This document shows, piece by piece, positions 56,278 to 64,000 of a stretch of DNA of 64,000 nt. The translations under genes were made by a program, and so were the position numbers. The stretch covers positions 868,001-932,000 of the forward strand of contig NZ_LR590484.1 in NCBI RefSeq assembly GCF_901482695.1, in the 5' to 3' direction. The notes beneath the pieces are model-generated. The model saw only the letters and a program-made list of their open reading frames with translations. It did no database searches and was not told the origin of the DNA. This stretch comes from Sphingobacterium thalpophilum. Its GTDB lineage: Bacteria > Bacteroidota > Bacteroidia > Sphingobacteriales > Sphingobacteriaceae. The first letter of the stretch is position 1; each line of letters opens with the position of its first letter.

Positions 56278-57714
56278 ATGCAAAAACTCACAACAATTCT
56301 ATCCACCGTTCTGCTGGCTACCGCTTCGACAGCCGTCTTCGCTCAGGCGCACAACGTATCTGCCGGCTATCAAAAGCCCACTGATCCTTTGGTCATCGAA
56401 AACCTCGAACAGTGGCAGGACATGAAATTTGGACTGTTCATGCATTGGGGCACCTATAGCCAATGGGGTATTGTGGAAAGCTGGAGCCTATGTCCTGAAG
56501 ACGAAGGCTGGACGCAACGCAAACCGGAACACGGAGCAACGTACAATGAGTACGTCAAAAACTACGAAAATTTGCAGACAACCTTTAACCCCACAGATTT
56601 CAACCCGCAAAAATGGGCCGATGCGGCAAAGGCAGCCGGAATGAAATATGTAGTGTTCACAACCAAACACCATGACGGATTTGCAATGTTTGACACCAAA
56701 CAGTCGGACTATAAAATCACTTCTTCAAAAACGCCCTTTTCCACAAACCCCAAAGCAAACGTCACCAAAGAAATCTTCAACACCTTCCGCAATGACGGTT
56801 TTAAAATCGGAGCCTACTTCTCAAAACCGGACTGGCATACAGACTACTATTGGTGGCGGTATTTTCCTCCGAAAGACCGCAACGTAAACTATGATCCACA
56901 AAAACATCCTGACCGCTGGCAGAAATTCAAAGATTTTACCTACAATCAGATCAATGAACTGACTTCGGAATATGGCAAGGTAGATATTTTATGGCTGGAT
57001 GGCGGCTGGGTACGTCCTTTTAAAACGATAGACCAATCTGTCGACTGGCAGCGTACGATCAAGGTCGAACAGGATATCGATATGGACCGTATCGGCAACA
57101 TGGCACGGAAAAATCAGCCCGGAATCATTGTTGTCGACAGGACAGTACCCGGAAGCTGGGAAAACTATGTTACCCCCGAACAAGCAATTCCGGAGCATCC
57201 TCTGGATATTCCCTGGGAAAGCTGTATTACCATGGGCGATTCCTTTAGCTATGTGCCTAATGATAACTACAAGCCAACGAAAAAGATCGTGGAAACATTA
57301 ATAAAAATCATCTCCCGCGGCGGCAACTACCTGCTGAATATTGCCCCCGGTCCCAACGGCGACTACGACAAGGCTGCCTACGACCGTCTCCACGAACTTG
57401 CGGCATGGATGAAAATCAACCAAAGCGCTGTATATGCCACGAGAACTATCGCACCATACCACCAAGGCGATTATTATTACACACGAAGCAAGGACTCCAA
57501 AATAGTGAATGTCTTCCATCTTTCTGAAGGTGATGCTTATGAGCAGCCCAATGAATATGTTTTTCAGGTTCCTGATAACTTCAAAGTCAAAAAAATCACT
57601 ATACTGGGCCACAAGGGCCGCGTAAACTGGTCTCAACACGATAATCAGATCACGCTGAGAAGTCCAAGCACCCGTTTCAGTTACGCGACTGCCATACAGT
57701 TACTCAGCAAATAA
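56278..57714 (+). CDS. GH29 alpha-L-fucosidase, secreted
   Basis: A 478-residue retaining alpha-L-fucosidase. A signal peptide (MQKLTTILSTVLLATASTAV...) ends at FAQA. The catalytic barrel shows MKFGLFMHWGTYSQWGIVESW, KYVVFTTKHHDGFAMFDTKQS, and the nucleophile Asp241 in VDILWLDGGW. NYLLNIAPGPNGDYD and a C-terminal beta domain follow. The open frame extends 8 codons upstream, but that part is in the terminator T-run, so the ATG at 56278 is chosen. It and the next gene are about 50 percent G+C, unlike susCD, though they face the same way and likely serve the same glycan. Confidence 0.93.
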   Translation: MQKLTTILSTVLLATASTAVFAQAHNVSAGYQKPTDPLVIENLEQWQDMKFGLFMHWGTYSQWGIVESWSLCPEDEGWTQRKPEHGATYNEYVKNYENLQTTFNPTDFNPQKWADAAKAAGMKYVVFTTKHHDGFAMFDTKQSDYKITSSKTPFSTNPKANVTKEIFNTFRNDGFKIGAYFSKPDWHTDYYWWRYFPPKDRNVNYDPQKHPDRWQKFKDFTYNQINELTSEYGKVDILWLDGGWVRPFKTIDQSVDWQRTIKVEQDIDMDRIGNMARKNQPGIIVVDRTVPGSWENYVTPEQAIPEHPLDIPWESCITMGDSFSYVPNDNYKPTKKIVETLIKIISRGGNYLLNIAPGPNGDYDKAAYDRLHELAAWMKINQSAVYATRTIAPYHQGDYYYTRSKDSKIVNVFHLSEGDAYEQPNEYVFQVPDNFKVKKITILGHKGRVNWSQHDNQITLRSPSTRFSYATAIQLLSK

Positions 57715-57750
57715 GTTGAATCCTCGGGATTTTTTCCGAGGATTTTCAAC
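57715..57750. terminator. Hairpin after the fucosidase gene
   Basis: GTTGAATCCTCGG (57715-57727) pairs with CCGAGGATTTTCAAC (57736-57750), with two extra T in the right arm. The loop holds six T. It starts right behind the GH29 stop codon. No strong T-run follows on the plus strand, so it may be a weak or bidirectional terminator. Confidence 0.5.
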
Positions 57751-57879
57751 AAAATACGGGTCCTTAAAGTATGCTAACCGAAGCTATATTATATAGCCGC
57801 TCTATGCCGCCTAAATTCTTTCAGTACCTTTTACACAACAGACTACCCTTGCTCAACAAGTATTAATATCTCATTCCAA

Positions 57880-58914
57880 ATGAAAAAAATTGTGTTTCTC
57901 TCCGTTCTATTGCTGGTTTTACTATCCGCCTGTTCAAGCTATAAACCTCGTTTGATTTTGTCCGAACAGATCTTTCAACAAGGACAGGTGGACTTCAAAC
58001 AATGTCATGCATCCACCATCCAGTCCATTGGCAAAGACAGCTTATTGGTCGCCTGGTTTGGAGGTACGCATGAGTCCAATCCGGATGTTGTCATCTGGAG
58101 CTCGCTTTTTGCAAACGGACAATGGCAGCCTCCCTTGCAGATTGCAGATGGCATTGTTGGTGATACTCGCTATCCAACCTGGAACCCTGTCCTATATCAA
58201 TACCCTTCCAGTGATTCGCTGTATTTATATTATAAAGTTGGTCCTAACCCACGTGAATGGGCCGGCTATGTGAAGTATTCTCTGGACAGTGGCCGGCATT
58301 GGTCGGCAGCTTCCCGTCTACCTGCTAAAGTCCTCGGACCGATCAAAAACAGGCCCCTGACACTGGCTGATGGCTTGACCCTGTCTCCTTCGAGCACAGA
58401 GTCAAAAGATGAAATCTGGAAAGCACATATAGAAGTCAGCCGTGACCAAGGGAAGACCTGGACCATCAGTCCTATACGCCCAGACACAAGCATCCAGGTG
58501 ATCCAACCGAGCATTATCGAACATGCAGACGGCCGCATTCAGGTGCTTTGCCGCAGTAAAGAAAACCAGGTCATGACAGCTTTTTCTTCGGACCAAGGAC
58601 AAACCTGGGGCCCATGGCAATCGACCAACCTGCTGAATCCAAACGCCGCTACGGATGCTATACGATTGAAAAATGGCATGTTTATGATTGTTTATAATCC
58701 ATCGACTGCCGGCAAGCAATGGTGGGAAGGCCGGACGCAACTGCATGTAGCCACCTCCAAAGACGGTTTGCAATGGAAAGATCGGCTAACGCTGGAAAAC
58801 GGGGTGGAAGGCGATGAATACTCCTACCCTACGATTATACAAGATAAAAGCGGTCTGATCCATATCACTTATACCTGGAACAGAAAAGGTATAAAACATG
58901 TGGTAATCAAATAA
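57880..58914 (+). CDS. Sialidase-fold (BNR/Asp-box) lipoprotein, probable exo-glycosidase
   Basis: A 344-residue lipoprotein (lipobox LLSAC, Cys18) with a six-bladed propeller of the sialidase superfamily. Four Asp-box type repeats are visible: SLDSGRHW, SRDQGKTW, SSDQGQTW and SKDGLQW. The N-terminal FKQCHASTIQSIGKDSLLVAWFGGTHES and the later YSYPTIIQDKSGLIHITYTWNRKG are the BNR_2 family ends. The FRIP arginine motif of true sialidases is absent, so sialic acid specificity should not be assumed; related proteins act on other sugars. It lies on the cell surface or in the periplasm, in the same direction as the fucosidase gene, 165 bp away. Confidence 0.82.
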   Translation: MKKIVFLSVLLLVLLSACSSYKPRLILSEQIFQQGQVDFKQCHASTIQSIGKDSLLVAWFGGTHESNPDVVIWSSLFANGQWQPPLQIADGIVGDTRYPTWNPVLYQYPSSDSLYLYYKVGPNPREWAGYVKYSLDSGRHWSAASRLPAKVLGPIKNRPLTLADGLTLSPSSTESKDEIWKAHIEVSRDQGKTWTISPIRPDTSIQVIQPSIIEHADGRIQVLCRSKENQVMTAFSSDQGQTWGPWQSTNLLNPNAATDAIRLKNGMFMIVYNPSTAGKQWWEGRTQLHVATSKDGLQWKDRLTLENGVEGDEYSYPTIIQDKSGLIHITYTWNRKGIKHVVIK

Positions 58915-58950
58915 TAAAGGGGGATCTGCTTACTTGAGATCCCCTTTATT
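58914..58950. terminator. Bidirectional terminator between the BNR gene and GH3
   Basis: AATAAAGGGGGATCT (58913-58927) pairs with AGATCCCCTTTATT (58937-58950), one extra G on the left arm, loop of 9 bases. It lies between two convergent stop codons and has T-rich flanks on both strands. Confidence 0.8.
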
Positions 58951-58961
58951 AAAGGAATTTA

Positions 58962-61331
58962 TTAAAAGGAATAATCTTTCGAAAGTACAATTTCGGTTTC
59001 GAGACGGATGTCGTCGGATGACGCTCCTATCAGTAGCTTGAATTTACCTTTCTCGGTCTTCCATACGCCCGACGCATCCCACAGCTTCAGGTCTTCCTTG
59101 CTCAGACGAAAAGTATACCTTGCCTTCTTCCCTGCCGCAATAGGTTTCCGTTCAAAGCGTTTCAGCTGCATAATCGGAGTGACAACCGAGCTGACCACAT
59201 CGACGACATATAATTGTGCGACCTCTTCTCCGTCAAGGTGCCCGTTATTTTCCACATCAAAGGATATATCGCAGCTAAAATCAGCTGCCGTCTCATTTAC
59301 GTTGACATTCAGGTTAGAATATGCAAACTTAGTATAGCTCAAACCATAACCGAAGGAATACAGTGGTTTGGCAGACATCTCCACATAATCATGATGCTTA
59401 GGCTTCGCGTGATTGTAGTGTACAGGCAGCTGACCTACGGAACGGGGCACAGAAATTGGCAGACGCCCCGCAGGGTTATAATCGCCAAAGAGCACATCAG
59501 CGATAGCCAACCCACCTTCTTGTCCCGGGTACCATGCATTGACAATTGCCGGAATATGTTCGGAAGCCCAGTTTAGGTTCAATGGCCGCCCCATAATAGT
59601 TACCAGAATTACAGGCTTTCCTGTCGCCTGAACCGCTTTCAACAGCTTCAGCTGATCTCCCATCATATCCAATGACACCCGGTCAAATCCTTCACCGCTT
59701 TCCATATCACTGACTGTATTCGGATCAACATTTGCCGCGCCTGTCGCCTGATAAGAAGTTTTGAAATCCCGTGCGCTTGATCCACCGAGTACAAGCACGA
59801 CGGCATCTGCCTGAGCAGCAGCGGCGACGGCCGCCGCGATGTTGGAATTGGCAGTATCGCGGATAGCACAGCCCTTCACATAGTCAACTGTTGTTCCTTT
59901 GGACACTGCGGCCCGGATTCCTGCCAATACGGTCTGAATTTTTCCATCCGCCTGTGGCGCAGTATAATCGCCTAACTGATTATAGGCGTTATCTGCGTTG
60001 GGTCCAATAACTGCAATCCGACGTAACGATTTACGCAATGGCAGCGTATGCTGTTCATTTTTGAGCAGAACAATGGATTCTCTGGCTACTTGTCTGGCTA
60101 CAGCTCTATTTTCGGCTGTCGCCACCTTCTGTGTCACCAGCTTTTCGTCTACATAAGGGTGCTCAAATAATCCTAGATTAAACTTCATGCGTAAAACCCG
60201 TGCCACCGCGGTATCCAATACAGCAGGCTCAACCAGTCCCTGTTGTACGGCCTTGAGCAAATTATCGCCATAGCCCGTTCCGCTCAGGTCAACGTCTAAG
60301 CCTGCGTGGATACTCTGCGAGGCAGCATCCATACCAGTCTCTGCTGTAGCATGTCCGCCGTTCAGGCCGGATATACTCAACAGATCGGAGACTACAAAGC
60401 CATTAAACCGCCATTCTTTGCGCAAAATTTGCTTTAACAACCATGGGTTGGCCGAGCAGGGAATGCCGTCAATGCTGTTATACGCCGTCATGACCGAGCC
60501 CGCCCCCATCCTTACTGCCCGCTCAAAAGGCGGTAGGAAATAGTGACGAAGACTACGTTCACCAAAAGATACAGACTCTCCATTATGCCCACCATCGGGC
60601 GCTGCATAAGCAACAAAATGCTTTAAGGTGCCGATTATCTTATCTGGCTGCCCAAGTTTTTCGCCTTGGAACCCACGGATCATGGCAGTTCCCATTTCAC
60701 CGATCAGGTATGGATCTTCGCCATAGGTTTCCTCTGTACGGGACCAGCGTGGGTCACGTGCAAGGTCCAGCACTGGGCCATAGCCGTTTTTCCCTCCCAC
60801 AGCAGCGGTCTCCTTCGCGATCGTGGAAGCCATTTGTTCAATCAGCCCCGGATTCCAGGTACTGGCCTGGCCGATTGCTGTGGGAAATACAGTCGCACCA
60901 ATAGCCATATGTCCATGCGGAGCTTCCTCAGAAAGCAATAACGGGATGCCGAGACGCGTGCTATCTACCATATAGCGTTGAATAGCATTGGTTGCACGGG
61001 CGGCTTCCACCGGACTAAGGCCATTCAACAATGTTTTTTGCGTCCAGGGATCGGCACGCAAGGTTGCCCATAACAAACCGATATGCTGCTCTTTCACCGC
61101 TTTCCTTAATTTGTCACTGACACTGATATTCTTCCCTGTCTTAGCATACATGTCCCATCCCAGCAGCTTGCTTAGCTGCCCTACTTTTTCCTCTACCGTC
61201 ATACGCGCCAAAAGATCATTGACCCGTTTTTCGGTAGGTAGATGACTATTTTTGTAGGGTAGTTGTTGTGCGTTAAGCTGGGGGTGAAGCAGTGATGCCA
61301 TCACCGTCATGCAGAGTATTCGGAGTTTCAT
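58962..61331 (-). CDS. GH3 beta-glucosidase (BglX-like), secreted
   Basis: A 789-residue retaining glycoside hydrolase of family 3. A signal peptide ends near LNAQQ. The (beta/alpha)8 domain has GYGPVLDLARDPRWSRTEETYGEDPYLIGEM and KHFVAYAAPDGGHN. The nucleophile Asp316 is in GFVVSDLLSISG. The second domain (IAVIGPNADNAYNQLGDYT to AIVNAWYPGQEGGLAIADVLFG) and a C-terminal fibronectin-III-like domain (residues about 690-780) complete it. The usual SDW after the nucleophile region reads SDL here. The likely activity is removal of beta-linked glucose or related sugars. It is monocistronic by appearance, with a promoter and LacI-type operator upstream. Confidence 0.93.
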   Translation of the reverse strand: MKLRILCMTVMASLLHPQLNAQQLPYKNSHLPTEKRVNDLLARMTVEEKVGQLSKLLGWDMYAKTGKNISVSDKLRKAVKEQHIGLLWATLRADPWTQKTLLNGLSPVEAARATNAIQRYMVDSTRLGIPLLLSEEAPHGHMAIGATVFPTAIGQASTWNPGLIEQMASTIAKETAAVGGKNGYGPVLDLARDPRWSRTEETYGEDPYLIGEMGTAMIRGFQGEKLGQPDKIIGTLKHFVAYAAPDGGHNGESVSFGERSLRHYFLPPFERAVRMGAGSVMTAYNSIDGIPCSANPWLLKQILRKEWRFNGFVVSDLLSISGLNGGHATAETGMDAASQSIHAGLDVDLSGTGYGDNLLKAVQQGLVEPAVLDTAVARVLRMKFNLGLFEHPYVDEKLVTQKVATAENRAVARQVARESIVLLKNEQHTLPLRKSLRRIAVIGPNADNAYNQLGDYTAPQADGKIQTVLAGIRAAVSKGTTVDYVKGCAIRDTANSNIAAAVAAAAQADAVVLVLGGSSARDFKTSYQATGAANVDPNTVSDMESGEGFDRVSLDMMGDQLKLLKAVQATGKPVILVTIMGRPLNLNWASEHIPAIVNAWYPGQEGGLAIADVLFGDYNPAGRLPISVPRSVGQLPVHYNHAKPKHHDYVEMSAKPLYSFGYGLSYTKFAYSNLNVNVNETAADFSCDISFDVENNGHLDGEEVAQLYVVDVVSSVVTPIMQLKRFERKPIAAGKKARYTFRLSKEDLKLWDASGVWKTEKGKFKLLIGASSDDIRLETEIVLSKDYSF

Positions 61332-61352
61332 TTCGTTAATTTATCGGAGCTA

Positions 61353-61392
61353 TGCAACCGGTTTCAAATTACTAAAATAAAGGATTTAGCAA
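61353..61392 (-). promoter_or_regulatory. LacI-type operator and promoter of the GH3 gene
   Basis: TGCAACCGGTTTCA (61353-61366) is a 14-bp palindrome of the form TGnAACCGGTTnCA, the classical operator shape of LacI/GalR regulators. It is 22 bp before the GH3 start. On the minus strand a near -7 box TAATTTG (61371-61365) touches it, with TTG (61392-61390) 18 bp further upstream. A bound repressor would cover the start of transcription. The LacI-type gene at 41151-42161 is the only such regulator in the window and a candidate ligand. Confidence 0.6.
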
Positions 61393-61436
61393 CAACAAAC
61401 AAGCATATTTTACACTAAAATAAGCGACGCTGCTGT

Positions 61437-62273
61437 CTATTCCGCTAACGCCGGCCATAGCTCGGGGCAATCGGTCTGAACGATCCGTACAAAAGGGTAT
61501 TTGTTCAAAAAAGAGCGATAGACTTTTACACCCTCAACGCGCGCCAGTTCGTCTTCGTCCCCCAAGCTGTTCATCCAAAAATAAATACCTTCGCTGCGAA
61601 GCACATTCAATCGTTCGACATCGGTAAATGAGTCGTCGATATGAACAATCGATGTCATTTTCGTTTTTAGAATGGCCTCGAGATCCTTCATACTCCGGGC
61701 CCGCGGGAAAAGCGTGATCTTTGGATTAATTTTATAGCCACGGGGCATGTCCTTGTAATCATAAAGGAAAAATAGAACCTGATCTTCCATGCCTTCTTCG
61801 GCAATAAGTGCGTAAGCCTTATCGATCAGATTCTTCCTCTCTTCTTTGAAATCAATGTCCACAATGATTTTTCCTTTACACAAACGTAACGCTTCCTGTA
61901 AAGTCGGAACGGCCATTGTCGATGCATTTCCATTCGGTCTTTCACGTAGAGACAGCTGCTGTATTTCAGCATATGTATGCTGAGCTACGTCCCCCTGGCC
62001 AGTTGTCGTGCGGTCCAGTGTCTTGTCGTGCATCAGAACCAATACGCCATCCATGGTTGCTCTGACATCGAGTTCAACGATAGAAGTCCCGAGCCGAATG
62101 GCATCCTCAATGGCGGGAATAGAATTTTCCGGATAATTATGATGGCTACCCCGATGTGCAGCAATATGTATACTTTTTTGCTCAAACTGTTTGAGCAGGT
62201 TCACTGACTGGGCATGTGAAGAGGATATGGCCACGAGTATAAAAAAGATGTGGCAATAGAAGGTTTTTATCAT
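61437..62273 (-). CDS. Secreted glycerophosphodiester phosphodiesterase family protein
   Basis: A 278-residue GDPD/GlpQ-family enzyme with a signal peptide (IFFILVAISSSHAQ). These enzymes split glycerophosphodiesters to glycerol-3-phosphate and an alcohol using a divalent metal. The TIM-barrel motifs are complete: AAHRGSHHNYPENSIPAIEDA (His, Arg, Glu, Asn), VELDVRATMDGVLVLMHDKTLDRTTTG (Glu, Asp and the second His), and IIVDIDFKE. It lies in the same direction as the phosphatase and susD genes upstream, 108 bp from the former, so a common role in organophosphate use is likely. Confidence 0.9.
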   Translation of the reverse strand: MIKTFYCHIFFILVAISSSHAQSVNLLKQFEQKSIHIAAHRGSHHNYPENSIPAIEDAIRLGTSIVELDVRATMDGVLVLMHDKTLDRTTTGQGDVAQHTYAEIQQLSLRERPNGNASTMAVPTLQEALRLCKGKIIVDIDFKEERKNLIDKAYALIAEEGMEDQVLFFLYDYKDMPRGYKINPKITLFPRARSMKDLEAILKTKMTSIVHIDDSFTDVERLNVLRSEGIYFWMNSLGDEDELARVEGVKVYRSFLNKYPFVRIVQTDCPELWPALAE

Positions 62274-62381
62274 TTTGACTGTTGGTTTGAGTTCATTCTT
62301 TTAAGAAAAGTTACATCCAATACGGTGGAAGAATATACCGTCTTTGCAATCTGAATAAGGTTTCTTTTATGGATAGCATGT

Positions 62382-63575
62382 CTATTTTTCCGATAGTTCA
62401 AAGGAATCAAACAATTGTCCATTGAGCTTATAGCTTGCCACATAGAGCTTATTCGCCTTGATTTTTATCACTTGATACAACTGTGTATCCGATGCCCTGA
62501 CATCCATCCATCTTTCCGAATCGGACGCATACATTTTCGGTCCTGCAACAGACAGCAGGTATACCGGCCGCTTTCTACCAAGACTGCCACGCGCATAAGT
62601 ATGATCGTGTCCCTGTAACACCAGGTCGACACCATATTTTTCGAAAATCGGTTTGAAACGTTCTCTTAAAATGGTATTGTCTCTATTTTTTGCCGTAGAA
62701 TACACCGGATGGTGCATCACCACAATAGTCCATTTTTTTGGAGAGGCCGACAGTACCATTTCCAACCATCGTTCTTGTTTTTGCGCAGCAGCTGAGTCCA
62801 GCATAATCAATTGTGAATTGAGAGAAACCATACGCAGGTCCTGGTAATCCAGGTAATAAACAGCATCCTGCAATCCCTGCGGTCCATTTTTCGGCAGATT
62901 AAACTGTACGTTCCAGTGGGGGTCCAGAACGAGACGCTCCAGCGAGTCCCGGCGATATTCATGATTGCCGGGGGTGGGTACTGCAGGTATCATTTGGTGG
63001 ATAAATCCGGCGCCCTCATGCCATTCTGCCCATTCATCATCGTTATTGGAACGGTTGATCAGGTCGCCGGCATGAACGATAAAACGGGCATTTGCCTCCT
63101 GCTGAAATGCACGACGGATAGTGCGGGACCAGCGCGACCTCAAATCATTCTGCGCGTCGCCGAGATAGATAAACGAAAAGTCACCAGATTGTGCAGCTGT
63201 CCTGAATTGATTCCATGCACTCCAGTTGCTTCCATCCCCTACACGATAGATATAAGTCGTCCCGGGCTTTAGATCACGAAAAGTTACCTGATGATAGAAA
63301 TCCTCCCCGTCACCTCTATCGAGACGGAGCTGCCTGCCCGTTACCGACACGGCTTTCGCGTCGATATCCGGACTACTTTGCTCTTCGGCAATCTGCCCAA
63401 TAATATTATCCGTTTTGGCAGCTGTACGCCAGGAGACCGATTGCGTACGGGAAGGATCGTCGGACCAGGTCAACGTTATACGGTCGGGCTGCTTTAGTCC
63501 AGCAGTTGATTGGGCTTTTCCATTGTAAAAGACGCAACTTATGGCGGCGGCTAAAATAAAATCTCTTATTCTCAT
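62382..63575 (-). CDS. Secreted purple-acid-phosphatase-like metallophosphoesterase
   Basis: A 397-residue protein with a signal peptide ending near GKAQS, an N-terminal fibronectin-III-like domain of the purple acid phosphatase type (DRITLTWSDDPSRTQSVSWRT, GTTYIYRVGDGSNWS) and a calcineurin-like domain. All five metal motifs are present: YLGDAQND, HAGDLINR, PGNHEYRR, VMHHPVYS and GHDHTYARG. Substrates of this group are phosphomonoesters or diesters. It starts 40 bp after the susD gene and precedes the glycerophosphodiesterase, suggesting stepwise dephosphorylation of an imported or surface-bound phosphodiester. Confidence 0.9.
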   Translation of the reverse strand: MRIRDFILAAAISCVFYNGKAQSTAGLKQPDRITLTWSDDPSRTQSVSWRTAAKTDNIIGQIAEEQSSPDIDAKAVSVTGRQLRLDRGDGEDFYHQVTFRDLKPGTTYIYRVGDGSNWSAWNQFRTAAQSGDFSFIYLGDAQNDLRSRWSRTIRRAFQQEANARFIVHAGDLINRSNNDDEWAEWHEGAGFIHQMIPAVPTPGNHEYRRDSLERLVLDPHWNVQFNLPKNGPQGLQDAVYYLDYQDLRMVSLNSQLIMLDSAAAQKQERWLEMVLSASPKKWTIVVMHHPVYSTAKNRDNTILRERFKPIFEKYGVDLVLQGHDHTYARGSLGRKRPVYLLSVAGPKMYASDSERWMDVRASDTQLYQVIKIKANKLYVASYKLNGQLFDSFELSEK

Positions 63576-63615
63576 CTGAAGTTTTGTTTATATAAATTAT
63601 TCATCGGTTATCCTA

Positions 63616-64000
63616 TTACCAAGGCTTCCCTGTGCCTTGTAACAGCCAAGGTTTAGACCAGGCACTATTTTCATTATCCGCCTGCGAATAGGCCGTTTTT
63701 TCGATACGGCTTAATGCCTCCTCTGCATTCTTCTGGTTAACACTCATTTCTGTCTGCATATAAGGGATACGCAGTGGCAGCTGGGTGCGGATTGCGGCGG
63801 GGCCGGCTTTTAGCACAGGATACCCTGTTCTTCGATAGTCGAACCATGCCTGTGCGCCCGCAGACCAGCTTGCAATCCATTTTTGTTCAATAATCTGTGC
63901 TTGGGTATTCTCGAAGGACACTCCTTTTTGCTGAATATATGCTGCAAAATCAGCAGCTTTACCCCAGCTAGACAGGGATTCCTGAATGCCCCGCTCATAA
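63616..64000 (-). CDS. SusD/RagB-type lipoprotein, C-terminal part (cut by the window edge)
   Basis: The frame is open from the window end to the stop at 63616 and gives about 127 residues: SSWGKAADFAAYIQQKG, QIIEQKWIASWSAGAQAWFDYRRTGYPVLKAG and IPYMQTEMSVNQKNAEEALSRI. QKWIA...EQAWFDYRRTGYP-type sequence is the C-terminal hallmark of SusD-like 2 lipoproteins, the same subgroup as the first SusD in this window. The 5' end, its lipobox and presumably a susC partner lie beyond 64000. It heads the visible part of the phosphatase-glycerophosphodiesterase run. Confidence 0.85.
   Translation of the reverse strand, partial: YERGIQESLSSWGKAADFAAYIQQKGVSFENTQAQIIEQKWIASWSAGAQAWFDYRRTGYPVLKAGPAAIRTQLPLRIPYMQTEMSVNQKNAEEALSRIEKTAYSQADNENSAWSKPWLLQGTGKPW

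Noticed and set aside
1..64000. tRNA, rRNA, insertion sequences, prophage or defence-system genes
   Set aside because: No cloverleaf-like sequence, transposase, integrase, phage structural or restriction/defence motif was recognised anywhere in the window.

Overview
The window looks like a chromosome segment of a Bacteroidota bacterium, most likely Sphingobacteriaceae (Sphingobacterium-like). The grounds are a SusC/SusD outer-membrane uptake pair, an Alternative Complex III (act) cluster fused to an aa3-type oxidase cluster, promoters of the Bacteroidota type (-33 TTG/TTTG, -7 TAnnTTTG), weak Shine-Dalgarno use and several TTG starts. The genus is inference. No tRNA, rRNA, CRISPR array, insertion sequence or prophage gene was seen.

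Layout. (1) 0-24 kb is housekeeping: glutamate synthase gltBD; a DMT-family exporter; tgt with an LptF/LptG permease; a glycosyltransferase with rsmG; dprA; an MHS-type MFS carrier translationally coupled to a small membrane protein; an SRP RNA gene (ffs) with its own promoter; accD; a MerR regulator; the mutS-trmN6-phosphodiesterase operon; mtgA. (2) 23.7-40.4 kb is one co-directional minus-strand respiratory block: actABCDEF, then oxidase subunits II and I, heme A synthase, heme O synthase, two subunit-III-type proteins, subunit IV, an SCO-like protein and a DUF420 protein. It encodes the quinol-to-oxygen supercomplex with its heme and assembly factors. A promoter is predicted in front of actA and an internal terminator lies between ctaD and ctaA. 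(3) 40.8-48.6 kb holds msrB, a LacI-type regulator divergent from a GH92 mannosidase, a DUF493 protein, pnp and rpsO. The unusually long 853-bp rpsO-pnp spacer carries short tandem repeats. (4) 48.6-64 kb is glycan and organophosphate scavenging: an HGSNAT/NagX-like membrane acyltransferase; an AT-rich ROK regulator-susC-susD operon; GH29 alpha-fucosidase; a sialidase-fold (Asp-box) lipoprotein; GH3 beta-glucosidase; a secreted glycerophosphodiesterase; a secreted calcineurin-type phosphatase; and the 3' end of a second susD.

How the parts work together. Two regulatory sites stand out. A perfect 13-bp-arm inverted repeat overlaps the -7 box in front of the ROK-susCD operon, a candidate ROK operator. 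A LacI-type palindrome TGCAACCGGTTTCA sits between the predicted promoter and the start codon of the GH3 gene. The right end (susD, phosphatase, glycerophosphodiesterase on one strand) suggests an outer-membrane uptake system dedicated to phosphodiesters rather than plain polysaccharide. Two proteins have lost textbook metal ligands: Tgt lacks the three zinc cysteines, and the SCO-like protein lacks the CxxxC and the histidine that bind copper.

Limits: families were assigned by reading motifs, without database searches. Promoters, operators and terminators are pattern matches.
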